Assembly (NCBI RefSeq): GCF_036924715.1
Contig: NZ_JAZHSB010000001.1
Location: forward strand, 1,231,001 to 1,295,000
Direction: 5' to 3'
DNA length: 64,000 nt
Source of the DNA: Bradyrhizobium sp. AZCC 1721
GTDB taxonomy: Bacteria; Pseudomonadota; Alphaproteobacteria; Rhizobiales; Xanthobacteraceae
Positions 36,348 through 45,637 of this stretch are shown here, one piece after another (position 1 is the first letter of the stretch; every line of letters begins with the position of its first letter). The notes below the pieces were generated by a model that saw nothing but the letters and a program-made list of their open reading frames with translations, ran no database searches and was not told the DNA's origin. Both the position numbers and the translations under genes were made by a program.

Positions 36348-37325
36348 CTATTGCCGCAGGAACGTCTCGAGCCTGGCAAATAACGGGTTTTCGCGGTCGA
36401 GCACATAGTCGAGCGAGGCGATCGAGACCGTGTCGGCGCCATGCTCGCGCAGGAAGCTGCCGAGCGCGTAAAGATGCATCGGCGGGCAGTGCAGCGTGAG
36501 CATGCCGGACGAGGTCGGCCCGCCGAACGGCGCCACCACGCCAAAGCGGTTATGCGCCTCGTTAAGCAACGCCTCGTTGCAGCCGGCGAAACGGGTGCGC
36601 ACCTCGCGATATTTGCTGGCCCGAGCGCGAGCGGCGATGTGATCGAGGATGACGCGCGCGGTCTCGCGGGCTTCAGCCGACCAGTCGGCATCGCGGGAGG
36701 CCACGAGGTTGGCCTGGCTACGCAAAATCACGCCGTCGTCGAGCACCTTCAGCCCGTTGGCGGCGAGCGTCGCGCCTGTCGTCGTGATGTCGACGATCAT
36801 CTCGGCGGTGCCGACGGCAGGCGCGCCTTCGGTGGCGCCGGCGCTTTCGACGATGCGATAGTCGACCACGCCGTGAGCGGCGAAGAAATTGCGCGTCAGG
36901 TTGATGTACTTGGTCGCGACCCGCATCCGCCGGTTGTGCTGGGCGCGGAAGCCGGTGGTGACGTCGTCGAGATCGGCCATGGTGCGGACGTCGATCCAGG
37001 CCTGCGGCACCGCGACCACGACATTGGCGCTGCCGAAGCCGAGGCTGTCGATCAGCAGCACGCGTTTGTCGGCATCGGGGATGCTTTCGCGCAACAGATC
37101 CTCGCCGGTGACGCCGAGATGCACCATGCCGCGCGCGAGCTGGGAAGCGATTTCGCTCGCCGAGAGATAGGCGATCTCGACATTGTCGAGGCCTGCAATG
37201 GTGCCGCGATAGTCGCGCGCGCCGCGCGGTTTTGCCAGCGCAAGCCCCGCGCGCGTGAAAAACGCCTCAGTATTTTCCTGCAGGCGGCCCTTGGAGGGAA
37301 CGGCGAGCACGAAGGGAACGGTCAT
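36348..37325 (-). CDS. hisG: ATP phosphoribosyltransferase, catalytic subunit HisG
   Basis: A 325-residue HisG that joins ATP and PRPP in the first step of histidine synthesis. It starts [21 protein letters not shown], and has [10 protein letters not shown], the PRPP-binding-like [20 protein letters not shown], and the end [18 protein letters not shown]. The ATG at 37325 lies inside the hisZ stop (ATGA overlap), so translation is coupled. It is longer than the short HisG proteins that need HisZ, as is usual in Bradyrhizobium relatives. The presence of hisZ implies a HisG-HisZ hetero-oligomer. Confidence 0.95.
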   Translation of the reverse strand: MTVPFVLAVPSKGRLQENTEAFFTRAGLALAKPRGARDYRGTIAGLDNVEIAYLSASEIASQLARGMVHLGVTGEDLLRESIPDADKRVLLIDSLGFGSANVVVAVPQAWIDVRTMADLDDVTTGFRAQHNRRMRVATKYINLTRNFFAAHGVVDYRIVESAGATEGAPAVGTAEMIVDITTTGATLAANGLKVLDDGVILRSQANLVASRDADWSAEARETARVILDHIAARARASKYREVRTRFAGCNEALLNEAHNRFGVVAPFGGPTSSGMLTLHCPPMHLYALGSFLREHGADTVSIASLDYVLDRENPLFARLETFLRQ

Positions 37326-38489
37326 GCGGCGCTCCCTTGCGCGTTGGATTGGCCGAGCTGCGTCAGCGCTTCGATCCACACCGAGAATCCGACCGCCGGG
37401 ATCGGCGAGGCCGAGCCGAGTTGCGTCATCAGGCCATCGTAGCGCCCGCCAGCAACCAGCGGCTCGACGTCATTACCCTTGGCAGTGCAGTTCGAATTCA
37501 AAGCCGGTGTAGTAATCGAGCCCGCGCCCGAACGAGGTGGAGAAGCGCGTTAGCTTGGTGTCGATGCCGCGCGCGGCCATGAAGCCGACGCGGCTTTCGA
37601 GCTCATCGATCGCCGCGGTCAGATCGAGCTTGGCGTCTGATGCCAGCGCGCGCAGTTGCTTAACCGATTCATCGGGATCGCCCGCAATCGCCAGGAAGCG
37701 CTTGATGATATCGAGCGCGTCGCGCGGCAGTGCACCGCCCTTCAGCGTCGATTGTTCGAGGAAGCGATCGGCGATTTCGTCGACAGTGCGTCCGCCGACA
37801 TTGGTAGTGCCGGCGATCGACATCAGGTCAGTGACCAGCGCCAGCGCCGCCTTGCGATCGGAGCCGGCGAGCGCCGCCAGCACGCCCTCATATTCGTTGC
37901 GGCCGGGCGCAGTCGCAAGCGTCAGCCGTTCGATGTCCTCGGCGAGGCTGACCTTGCGGTTGAAATCCTTGATCAGCCGCCGCCGCCACACCGGATAGAG
38001 ATCGAGCGCGTCGATCAGCGCAGTGAACAGCGCGACGTCGCCGGTGCGGATTTCGACATCCTTCAATCCGAACGCCGAGGTCGCTCCCAGCGCCAGCGCC
38101 AGCATTTCCGCATCCGCCGCGGCGCGGTCCGGCCGGCCGAAGGATTCGATGCCGGCCTGCAAGAATTCGCTGGGCCGCCCGCCCCGATAGCGGAACACCG
38201 GCCCGAGATAGCTGAAGCCCGCCGGCTTTCCGGCGCGTTCCGAGGCGAGATAGTCCCGCGCCACCGGAATGGTGAGGTCGGGGCGCAGGCAGAGTTCCTC
38301 GCCGGAAGCGTCGGCCGTCAGGTAAAGGCTCTTGCGGATGTCCTCGCCGGAGAGGTCGAGGAACGGCTCCGCCGGCTGCAGGATAGCAGGGTGAGCCTGG
38401 ACGTAACCGCCTTGTGCAAACGACAATAGCAGCGCGTCCGCCCAGGCGGCGGACCCGGCAGCACCTCTGACGGCAGCGGTCGCGGTCAT
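37322..38489 (-). pseudogene. hisZ: ATP phosphoribosyltransferase regulatory subunit HisZ, +1 frameshift near the C-terminus
   Basis: HisZ is a histidyl-tRNA synthetase paralogue without charging activity that regulates HisG. The first 338 residues read normally: AILQPAEPFLDLSGEDIRKS, ELCLRPDLTIPVARDYL, and FGRGLDYYTGFEFELH. At about 37484 an extra base (T on the coding strand) leads to a TAA at 37473. Omitting it gives [20 protein letters not shown], then [20 protein letters not shown], and a stop at 37322 that overlaps the hisG start. This conserved GGRYD tail and the perfect fit with hisG show the intended gene. A sequencing error is as likely as a real mutation. Confidence 0.92.
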
Positions 38490-38654
38490 TTTGCGTCCAA
38501 ATATCCGGAAAAACCGGGTTCCAGGGTCGTTTGGGGCCCCCGGGGGTCCGGGCGGCTCATTGCCGCAGGCCTTAGCATGGCCGGGGCGGCGTTTCGACAG
38601 GGATTGGCCAACTGAATTAATGGGCGATGTCTCGCCCGGTCAGCCCTCCACCGG

Positions 38655-39407
38655 CTATCCCACCCCCTGCCAGTCGCCAAGCGCGGCCTGCACCAGCGCC
38701 AGCGCGGCGACACCAGCGGTATCGGCGCGCAGGATGCGGGGGCCCAGAGACAGCCGCAGCGTCCTGGGCTGTCGCAGCAAGAGCGCCCGCTCTTCCTCGG
38801 CAAATCCGCCCTCGGGGCCAATCAGGACGTCGATCCCCTCAGCCGCGGTTAACCCCTGTTGCAGCGCCTCGAAGGGATTGCCGATGTCAGCCGCCTCGTC
38901 ACAGAACACCAGCAGGCGGCCGGTCTCGCGCTGTTCGAGAAATCGGTCCAGCGCGATCGGCTCGGCAACGTGCGCAAGGCTCAGGATTCCGCATTGCTCG
39001 GCGGCCTCGATGACGTTGGCGCGCATCCGCTCGCCGTTCACCCGCGAAACCTGGGTGTGCCGCGTCAGCACCGGCTGCAGGCTTGAGGCTCCCATCTCGA
39101 CCGCCTTCTGCACCATGTAGTCGAGGCGCGCGTGTTTCAGCGGCGCAAAGACATAGGCGATATCGGGCAGGCGGTCCTGCGGCCGCGTCTGCGCGACGAT
39201 GCTCAAGGCGTCGGGTCGCTTGCGGCCCTCGATTGCTGCCTGCCACTCGCCGTCGCGGCCGTTGAACACCAAAATGGTTTCGCCGGCCGCGAGCCGCAGC
39301 ACATTGCCCAGATAATTGCTCTGGTTGCGCTCCAGCGCGATTCTTTCGCCCTCCCGCAAGGGGGCGTCGACGAACAGGCGCGGGGCGCGAAAATCGAGGT
39401 CAGGCAT
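38655..39407 (-). CDS. rsmE: 16S rRNA (uracil(1498)-N(3))-methyltransferase RsmE
   Basis: A 250-residue SPOUT methyltransferase that methylates U1498 of 16S rRNA with SAM. The N-terminal PUA-like part includes APRLFVDAPLREGERIALER and ILVFNGRDGEW. The trefoil-knot SAM site is in VLIGPEGGFAEEERALL and LSLGPRILRADTAGVAALA. The ATG at 39407 starts MPDLDFRAPRLFV. It precedes hisZ on the same strand, with a 165-base gap, and is probably separate. Housekeeping gene. Confidence 0.96.
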   Translation of the reverse strand: MPDLDFRAPRLFVDAPLREGERIALERNQSNYLGNVLRLAAGETILVFNGRDGEWQAAIEGRKRPDALSIVAQTRPQDRLPDIAYVFAPLKHARLDYMVQKAVEMGASSLQPVLTRHTQVSRVNGERMRANVIEAAEQCGILSLAHVAEPIALDRFLEQRETGRLLVFCDEAADIGNPFEALQQGLTAAEGIDVLIGPEGGFAEEERALLLRQPRTLRLSLGPRILRADTAGVAALALVQAALGDWQGVG

Positions 39408-39616
39408 CCGTAATATTCCGTGTCCGCGCCGCTTTTAGCCTAAAGCGCTAGAATCCGGACGCTATTTTTAACTTCCGGCGCGCCCCTGCGCCGCGCTGCT
39501 GCCCCAATCAACGGGTTGTTAAGCGTCGGCAGGAATCGTAAAAAGTGCCCACCGCAAATCCGCTTCGTTTTCGAAGACGCTGGGGTTGCCTGGACCTAGC
39601 CGGAGATACCGCCTTG

Positions 39617-40270
39617 ATGATCCGCCGCCTGATTGTGCCGCTGACCGCTGCCGTCGTGACCGTTCACGCGGGCCAAGCCTTCGCGCAGGGCGCGTTTCCG
39701 GCCCCCTTGCCGAACCAAAGCGCCGCGCCTGCGAATTCGCCGTTTCCGCCGGTGAATGGCGCAGCACCATCGGCCTCGGTCGGCGCCCCGTCGCCGTTCC
39801 CGTCGCAGGGCGCTGCCCCGGTTTCCAGAGGATTCAGCGGCCCGCCGCCACAGGCCAGCGGTTCGGCGGACGCCTGCATGCAGGGCTTCGTCCCGCTGCG
39901 CGAGGAAGCCGAGCGGCGCGGCAAGCTGATCAAGGCCGCGAGCGACCGCAAGGCGCCGCCAGATGAAGCCTGCAAGCTGATCGGCAATTTCGGCCAGGCC
40001 GAATTGAAGATGATCAAGTACGTCGAGACCAATTCGGCTAAATGCGGAATTCCGCCGCAGATCGCCGACCAGCTCAAGAACGGCCACAAGAATACCGAGA
40101 AGATGCAGAAGCAGGTCTGTGCCGTTGCGCAGCAAGCGCAGGCCCGCGGCCCGGCCGGGCCAAGCCTGAGCGAGGTGCTCGGCTCCTCCGCGGCGCTCCC
40201 TGAGGCGCAGACGGTCAGGAAGGGTGGCAGCACCTTCGATACGCTGAACGGCAACGTTCTCGCGCGATGA
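39617..40270 (+). CDS. exported protein of unknown function with Pro-rich N-terminal region
   Basis: A 217-residue exported protein. Residues 1-24 are a signal peptide (MIRRLIVPLTAAVVTVHAGQ, cleavage after AFAQ). Residues 25-85 are Pro, Ala and Ser-rich. A helical part follows with four Cys (DACMQGF, DEACKLIGNFGQAELKMI, NSAKCGIPPQIADQLKNGH, KQVCAVAQQ), suggesting two disulfides in a small folded domain. I do not recognise a named family; it is of the conserved Bradyrhizobium type. A TTG directly ahead of the ATG is a possible start. It lies ten bases before ubiA and may be co-transcribed. Confidence 0.75.
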   Translation: MIRRLIVPLTAAVVTVHAGQAFAQGAFPAPLPNQSAAPANSPFPPVNGAAPSASVGAPSPFPSQGAAPVSRGFSGPPPQASGSADACMQGFVPLREEAERRGKLIKAASDRKAPPDEACKLIGNFGQAELKMIKYVETNSAKCGIPPQIADQLKNGHKNTEKMQKQVCAVAQQAQARGPAGPSLSEVLGSSAALPEAQTVRKGGSTFDTLNGNVLAR

Positions 40271-40280
40271 CCGCGATCCG

Positions 40281-41216
40281 ATGAGCGACGCGTCTACCCG
40301 CGTTGCCGATGCGACCGGCAACTGGGTCGACACGCGTGCGCCGTCCTGGTCGCGGCCTTACTTGCGGCTTTCCCGTTACGACCGTCCGATCGGCTCGTGG
40401 CTGTTGCTGATGCCATGCTGGTGGTCGGCGGCGCTGGCCGCCGGCGTTGCGCGTGACATCTCGCAATTGCCGCTCGTGATCGTGCTGTTCTTCATCGGCG
40501 CCTTCGTCATGCGCGGCGCCGGCTGCGCCTGGAACGACATCACCGACCGCGAGCTCGACGCCAGCGTCGAGCGCACGCGCTCGCGGCCACTGCCTGCGGG
40601 TCAGATCAGCGTGACGCAGGCGTTCGCCTTTTTGGTCCTGCAGGCGCTGATCGGGCTCGCGGTGCTCTTGCAGTTCAACCGCTTTGCGATTCTGACCGGC
40701 ATCGCCTCGCTCGTCATCGTCGCGGTCTATCCCTTCATGAAGCGCATCACCTGGTGGCCGCAGGTCGTGCTGGGGCTGGCGTTCTCCTGGGGCGCGCTGA
40801 TGGGATTTGCCGTCACGCTCGGCCACATCGATCTCACCGCGCTCGTGCTCTATGCCGGCTCGATCGCCTGGGTGATCGGCTACGACACTATCTACGCCCA
40901 TCAGGACACCGAGGACGATGCGCTGATCGGCATCAAGTCGACCGCCCGCCTGTTCGGCGCGCGCACCCATCTGGCGCTGGCGCTGCTTTATTCGCTCGCC
41001 GTCATTCTGATCGGCGTCGCGCTGGTACTGGGCGGCGTGCGCTGGCCGGCCTGGATCGGGTTGGTGGCGTTTGCAACGCATCTCGCCTGGCAGATCAGGA
41101 CGCTCGACATTAGCAATCCCGCGCTGTGCCTCCGCCTGTTCAAGTCGAACCGCGATGCGGGGCTGTTGCTGTTTGCGGGATTACTGATTGACGCGGTGAT
41201 GCGTTCGGTCTCGTAG
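40281..41216 (+). CDS. ubiA: 4-hydroxybenzoate octaprenyltransferase UbiA
   Basis: A 311-residue integral membrane prenyltransferase that adds the polyprenyl chain to 4-hydroxybenzoate in ubiquinone synthesis. Two Mg-binding Asp-rich motifs are visible: NDITDRELDASVERTRSRPL and YDTIYAHQDTEDDALIG. Eight or nine membrane helices are predicted from the hydrophobic stretches. The ATG at 40281 lies ten bases after the preceding gene. A palindromic repeat starts directly at its stop codon and may end transcription. Confidence 0.94.
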   Translation: MSDASTRVADATGNWVDTRAPSWSRPYLRLSRYDRPIGSWLLLMPCWWSAALAAGVARDISQLPLVIVLFFIGAFVMRGAGCAWNDITDRELDASVERTRSRPLPAGQISVTQAFAFLVLQALIGLAVLLQFNRFAILTGIASLVIVAVYPFMKRITWWPQVVLGLAFSWGALMGFAVTLGHIDLTALVLYAGSIAWVIGYDTIYAHQDTEDDALIGIKSTARLFGARTHLALALLYSLAVILIGVALVLGGVRWPAWIGLVAFATHLAWQIRTLDISNPALCLRLFKSNRDAGLLLFAGLLIDAVMRSVS

Positions 41217-41302
41217 GGTGGGCAAAGGCGCGTTGCGACGTGCCCACCATCGATCATCAAGCAAGCTTCATGATGGTAGGCACGCTTTCGCTTTGCCCAC
41301 CC
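41217..41302. repeat. palindromic repeat directly after ubiA
   Basis: GGTGGGCAAAGGCGCGTTGC and its imperfect complement near GCTTTCGCTTTGCCCACC bracket inner arms GTGCCCACCATCGATCAT and CATGATGGTAGGCAC. It begins one base past the ubiA stop. It has no frame and is a dispersed palindrome of a different family from the one at 41450. Confidence 0.8.
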
Positions 41303-41449
41303 TCTACCTACGTGTCCGCGAACTGATTTGCCGCGTACGCCACAGTTGCTCTGATGATAGGGCAGGAAGTTCTTAAAACAAACTCGGGCGTACTTCGCCG
41401 CGTGATCGCGAAGGTGTGCCGGTGTTTGAAAATTGAATCCGAAAGCTCC
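41303..41449. other. unassigned spacer between two palindromic repeats
   Basis: The gap from the ubiA stop to the DUF6101 stop is about 395 bases and is mostly the two palindromes at 41217-41302 and 41450-41576. Between them, these 147 bases show no gene, promoter or RNA that I recognise. Confidence 0.4.
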
Positions 41450-41576
41450 TCCATCGTCCCTGCGAACGCAGGGACCCATAACCACCGGCCGAAATTGCTT
41501 GATGAGGTCGTTGTTGCCTGGTCTTTTCCGAGAACAACGGCCGCGGAGTATGGGTCCCTGCGTTCGCAGGGACGAC
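41450..41576. repeat. palindromic repeat, CGTCCCTG family, copy 2
   Basis: A perfect 27-bp inverted repeat: 41454-41480 (TCGTCCCTGCGAACGCAGGG, then ACCCATA) and 41549-41575 are exact complements, with a 68-base spacer. Each arm itself contains the hairpin CCCTGCG-AA-CGCAGGG. The left 35 bases match the element at 33245. It lies between ubiA and the converging DUF6101 gene. Confidence 0.9.
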
Positions 41577-41611
41577 AGCACTTGCTTGGCGAGAGTTCTG
41601 TTAAAGCAAAC

Positions 41612-42139
41612 TCAATCCCGCGCGATGATCTCGCGCTCGTCGTGATGAACGGTTTCGGTGTTGCCGAGATTGCCGAGCCGACGGCGCACTAAAAATTTCG
41701 GGCGGCGGGCGCGGATCGCGTTGTGGCGGCGCCGCCGGGCGGCCGGTTCGCGATGATCATCTTCTGCCAACAGCGGCAGCGCGAAGATGTCACTCCACAT
41801 CTGCCAGGCGGAGGCGATCTCCTCGTCGTCGGAGCTCACGCACAAGGGAATGTTCAAGGACGGGTCCCGATGCGCCAGCACCAGCATCTGTGCATCGTCG
41901 TCGAGACCACGCAGTGCTACGCCGAGAAAATCGCTGACGCGGACGTTGATCGCCATCCGCATGCCCTTGACGGCACGGTGCAGCACGACGCGCTCGCGAT
42001 GAAGTTCGATCCTGCGCACGCCGCCATCCGCACGGGTGTCGTGCGCATGGAAGCTGAGCGGCAGAGAAAGAGGGTCGAGCCGCAATGAACGGCTCGACCC
42101 GGCGGGATTGATCCCGCTTGTTGCTGTTTGACGCCTCAC
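41612..42139 (-). CDS. DUF6101 family protein
   Basis: A 175-residue protein that I recognise as the DUF6101 type common in Bradyrhizobium; its function is unknown. Marks are TSGINPAGSSRSLRLDPLSL, then DGGVRRIELHRERVVLHRAV, INVRVSDFLGVALRGL, and the basic end RRRRHNAIRARRPKFLVRRR. The central strands suggest a PilZ-like or other beta fold, which is only a guess. I chose the GTG at 42139 because GGGGAG lies nine bases ahead; the ATG at 42148 has that sequence directly adjacent. The basic tail might bind RNA, DNA or membrane. Confidence 0.8.
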   Translation of the reverse strand: MRRQTATSGINPAGSSRSLRLDPLSLPLSFHAHDTRADGGVRRIELHRERVVLHRAVKGMRMAINVRVSDFLGVALRGLDDDAQMLVLAHRDPSLNIPLCVSSDDEEIASAWQMWSDIFALPLLAEDDHREPAARRRRHNAIRARRPKFLVRRRLGNLGNTETVHHDEREIIARD

Positions 42140-42388
42140 GGCTCTCATCTCCCCGCCGGGATTATGTTCCCGGTCGATACGCGAGACCTTAGCCGAGCGA
42201 TTTCCGTTTCGCCTTAAAAAGCCTGGTTAACCCAACGTCACCCGCCAGCATGATTGACGAGACCTTGCGGCGGTGCCGAAAATGTTTGGTATTTGGCGTC
42301 GCAAAATGCTTGAAATCCCTGTGAATCAGGCACATCTCAGGGCCTTGCCGGCCGGCGTCCGAACCCTTCAATGTCAGGGATTTTGTTT

Positions 42389-43789
42389 GTGAACTCTTCA
42401 CCATCTACGGCTTCGCCGCTTTCGAAGGCCCCCGCAACTTCCGACCTGTTCGATCAATCGGCGCTCTCGACGCTGGCGCAGCGGCTGGTCGAGGCCGCCA
42501 AGCGTGCGGGCGCGGATGCCGCCGATGCGGTCGCGGTGCGCGGGGTTTCGCAAGGCGTCGAAGTCCGCGATGGCCGGGTCGAGGAATCCGAGCGTTCCGA
42601 AGGCGACGACGTCGGATTGCGCGTGCTCGTCGGCCAGCGTCAGGCGGTGGTCTCGACCAACGATATTTCCGGCGACGGCGTCGCCAAGTTAGCCGAGCGG
42701 GCGGTCGCAATGGCCCGCGTCGCGCCCGACGACAAATATGTCGGCCTCGCCGATCCCTCGCTGCTCGCGCGCGAGTTCGCCGAGCTCGATCTGCTCGACC
42801 GCAATATTCCGACCACGCGCGAACTCGAGCGGCGTGCCTGCGAAGCGGAAGCCGCAGCTCTGGCAGTCAAGGGCGTGACCAAGTCGAGCGGTGCGTCTGC
42901 CTCGAGCGGCATCGGCGGCATGGTGCTGGTGACCTCGACCGGCTTCCACGGCTCATATTTGCGCTCCAGCCACGGCATCTCGGTGACCGCGATCTCCGGC
43001 GAAGGCACCAGCATGGAGCGCGATTACGACTTCACCTCGGCCCCGCATGCGTCCGACCTCGATTCTCCCGAGAGCGTCGGCCGCAGGGCAGGCGAGCGTA
43101 CCGTGGCGCGTTCCAATCCGCGCAAGGTCGAGACCTGCAAGGTGCCGGTCGTCTACGATCCCCGGGCCTCAGGGTCGCTGGTCGGTCATCTCGTCGGCGC
43201 CATCAACGGCGCTTCGATTGCGCGCAAGACCAGCTTCCTCAAGGACAAGCTCGGCGAGCAGTTATTTTCGAAGAACATCCGCATCATCGACGACCCCTTA
43301 CGCGTGCGCGGCCTGCGCTCGCAGACTTTTGACGCCGAGGGCGTCAGAGTGAAGCAGCTCGCGCTCATCGACGAGGGCGTGCTGACCACCTGGCTGCTGG
43401 ACTGCGCCACCGCCCGCGAGCTCGGGATGGTCACGACCGGACATGCCCATCGCGGTGTCTCGTCGTCGCCGTCGCCGGGGTCGTACAATCTGCATCTCGA
43501 ACCCGGCGCGATGACGCCGAAGGAACTGATGTCCGACATCAAGCAGGGCTTTTACGTCACTGACCTGATCGGCTCCGGTGTCAACGGCGTGACCGGCGAT
43601 TACAGCCGCGGCGCCTCGGGTTTCTGGATCGAGAACGGCGAGCTCACGTACCCCGTCAGCGAGGTGACGATCGCCGGCCACCTGTTGGAGATGTTCAAAT
43701 CGCTCGTTCCGGCCAACGACCTGGAATTCCGCTACGGCGTCAACGCGCCGACGCTGCGCATCGAGGGCTTGACGCTTGGCGGACGCTGA
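42389..43789 (+). CDS. pmbA: metalloprotease TldE/PmbA
   Basis: A 466-residue TldE-type subunit of the TldD/TldE protease, which trims modified peptides and unfolded proteins. Family marks are VEVRDGRVEESERSEGDDVG, GRRAGERTVARSNPRKVETC, and the C-terminal LIGSGVNGVTGDYSRGASGF and AGHLLEMFKSLVPANDLEF. As in other TldE proteins, the HExxH of TldD is absent. I chose GTG 42389 since AGGGA lies at the right distance and homologues start near NSSPSTAS; ATG 42371 is the alternative. Its end overlaps the following phosphatase gene by 14 bases. Confidence 0.93.
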   Translation: MNSSPSTASPLSKAPATSDLFDQSALSTLAQRLVEAAKRAGADAADAVAVRGVSQGVEVRDGRVEESERSEGDDVGLRVLVGQRQAVVSTNDISGDGVAKLAERAVAMARVAPDDKYVGLADPSLLAREFAELDLLDRNIPTTRELERRACEAEAAALAVKGVTKSSGASASSGIGGMVLVTSTGFHGSYLRSSHGISVTAISGEGTSMERDYDFTSAPHASDLDSPESVGRRAGERTVARSNPRKVETCKVPVVYDPRASGSLVGHLVGAINGASIARKTSFLKDKLGEQLFSKNIRIIDDPLRVRGLRSQTFDAEGVRVKQLALIDEGVLTTWLLDCATARELGMVTTGHAHRGVSSSPSPGSYNLHLEPGAMTPKELMSDIKQGFYVTDLIGSGVNGVTGDYSRGASGFWIENGELTYPVSEVTIAGHLLEMFKSLVPANDLEFRYGVNAPTLRIEGLTLGGR

Positions 43790-44585
43790 TACCGCCGACC
43801 GGATCTGGGCGCGCGATGCCGCGCTGCTGAAGGACACCGTGCGCGAAGCCGGCGCGCTGGCGCTATCGCTGTTTCGCACCGAATTGAAGAACTGGACCAA
43901 GGGCACTTCCTCGCCGGTCTCCGAGGCCGATATCGCCGTCAACGACCTCGTCGAGCGGCGGCTGCGCGCGGCGACGCCGGAATATGGCTGGCTGTCCGAG
44001 GAAAGCGTCGATGATGACACACGGCTCGGCAAGGAACTGGTCTGGATCGTCGATCCGATCGACGGCACCCGCGCCTATCTCGCGCATCGTGAAGACTGGT
44101 GCGTGAGCGTGGCGCTGGTTTCGGGTTCAACCCCGGTACTGGCGGCGGTGTTCGCGCCTGCCAGCGACGAATTCTTTTTCGCAATGCGCAGCAAGGGCAC
44201 CATGCTGAACGGAAAGCGGGTCCGTGCATCCGCAGGAACGGAGCTCGATTTTTCCCGCATGGCCGGCCCAAAGCCGCTGGTGCAGCGGCTGAGTTCGTCA
44301 CCGGACGACATCACGCTGCATCCGCGAATCGGATCGCTGGCGCTGCGGCTGTGCCGGGTCGCCGATGGCAGTCTCGATGCCGCTTTTGCGGGCGGCCAAA
44401 GCCGCGATTGGGATCTTGCCGCGGCGAATTTGATCGTGCAGGAAGCGAATGGTAGAATGACCGCGCTCTCGGGGGATGCGATTGAGTATAATCGCCGGGA
44501 GGTGGTGCACGGGGTGCTTGTGGCAGCGGGATACGATCGGCATGCGCGCATTGTCGAGCATTTCCGGGATCGTCGGTTGCCCTGA
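43776..44585 (+). CDS. inositol monophosphatase/CysQ family phosphatase
   Basis: A 269-residue Mg-dependent phosphatase. The metal site is complete: LSEESVDD gives the Glu, and WIVDPIDGTRAYLAH the DPIDGT motif; the second is QSRDWDLAAANLIVQEANG with the Trp-Asp. Members hydrolyse inositol phosphates or 3'-phosphoadenosine 5'-phosphate; the CysQ branch seems closest. The start is a TTG inside the last codons of pmbA, with GAGGG eight bases ahead. It opens the series leading to the lipid A genes. Which phosphate it uses cannot be read here. Confidence 0.88.
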   Translation: MADADTADRIWARDAALLKDTVREAGALALSLFRTELKNWTKGTSSPVSEADIAVNDLVERRLRAATPEYGWLSEESVDDDTRLGKELVWIVDPIDGTRAYLAHREDWCVSVALVSGSTPVLAAVFAPASDEFFFAMRSKGTMLNGKRVRASAGTELDFSRMAGPKPLVQRLSSSPDDITLHPRIGSLALRLCRVADGSLDAAFAGGQSRDWDLAAANLIVQEANGRMTALSGDAIEYNRREVVHGVLVAAGYDRHARIVEHFRDRRLP

Positions 44586-44678
44586 ATCGGTCGAAATCCG
44601 TGCCACAAATCATCCCGTTCATACCGCGATTCACATTATCGATCTTGCTCGCCGGGCACCTCGTTAGGAAAGACCATC

Positions 44679-44927
44679 ATGCCAGATAGTGCCCCGCAGC
44701 AATTGCTGCATCTCGTCATCGGCGGCGAGTTGACCGATCTCGAACACGTCACGTTCAAGGACCTCGACCAGGTCGATATCGTCGGCGTCTACCCCAATTA
44801 CGCATCCGCTTACGCGGCCTGGAAGGCGAAGGCGCAGCAGACCGTCGATAATGCCCACATGCGCTACTTCGTGGTTCACCTCCATCGGCTGCTCGACCCA
44901 GGTCAAGACACGAAGTCCTCCAGTTGA
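44679..44927 (+). CDS. DUF4170 domain protein
   Basis: An 82-residue protein of the alphaproteobacterial DUF4170 family, function unknown. It contains LLHLVIGGELTDLEHVTFKD and DIVGVYPNYASAYAAWKAKA, then DNAHMRYFVVHLHRLLDP. It lies directly before the DUF374 acyltransferase gene, with which it overlaps (TTGA), and this linkage to kdtA and lpxK is common in the group. AGGAAAGACCATC precedes the ATG. A role in lipid A or envelope assembly is inferred from that linkage alone. Confidence 0.88.
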   Translation: MPDSAPQQLLHLVIGGELTDLEHVTFKDLDQVDIVGVYPNYASAYAAWKAKAQQTVDNAHMRYFVVHLHRLLDPGQDTKSSS

Positions 44928-45637
44928 AACGCCTCCTTCGCGATTTGCTGCGCAGCACCTGGGTTCAGCGCGCGCTGGGTGTGCTTGCGGCCGAATATTT
45001 GCGGCTGGTCTGGCTGACCAACCGCTTCAGCTACGACCCCGCCAACGTCTACGACATCGTCGAGCCGGAGATGCCGGCGATCTTCGCGTTCTGGCACGGC
45101 CAGCATTTCATGACGCCGTTCATCAAGACCAAGGAGAGCCACCGCGCCAAGGTCCTGATCTCGCGACACCGCGACGGCGAGTTCAACGCCATCGCTGCCG
45201 AGCGGCTCGGCATCGGAACCATCAGGGGCTCCGGCGATCATAGTGGCGCCTTCCACCGCAAGGGCGGCGTCGGCGCGTTTCGGGAGATGCTGCAGGCGCT
45301 GGAAGACAAATGGAACGTCGCGACCACCGCCGACGTGCCGAAGCGCGCGCGGGTGGTCGGGCTTGGCATTATCATGCTGGCGCGGGAGTCTGGCCGGCCG
45401 ATCATGCCCTTTGCGATGGCGACCAGCCGGTTCATCCGGTTGAAAAACTGGGACTCCACCACCATCAATTTGCCATTCGGGCGCGGTGCCGTGGTAGGCA
45501 TTGAACATATATACGTGCCGCCGGATGCCGACGCCGAGACTATGGAAAAGCTGCGCCTTCAGGTAGAAGCTTTGCTGAACGAAGCTACTCGTCGCGCCTA
45601 CGCGGCTGTCGGGCGTCCGGAGGCAGCTCTTGGCTGA
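44924..45637 (+). CDS. lysophospholipid acyltransferase-like protein (DUF374)
   Basis: A 237-residue membrane-associated acyltransferase-like protein. DUF374 marks are AIFAFWHGQHFMTPFI, LISRHRDGEFNAIAAERLGI, TIRGSGDHSGAFHRKGGVGA and ARVVGLGIIMLARESGRPIM. The family is related to LpxL-like lipid A acyltransferases but lacks their H-x4-D in the standard spacing. The start is a TTG overlapping the DUF4170 stop, without a good ribosome site, so coupling is likely. Its end overlaps kdtA by eight bases. A role in lipid A synthesis is supported by the neighbours. Confidence 0.88.
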   Translation: MKRLLRDLLRSTWVQRALGVLAAEYLRLVWLTNRFSYDPANVYDIVEPEMPAIFAFWHGQHFMTPFIKTKESHRAKVLISRHRDGEFNAIAAERLGIGTIRGSGDHSGAFHRKGGVGAFREMLQALEDKWNVATTADVPKRARVVGLGIIMLARESGRPIMPFAMATSRFIRLKNWDSTTINLPFGRGAVVGIEHIYVPPDADAETMEKLRLQVEALLNEATRRAYAAVGRPEAALG

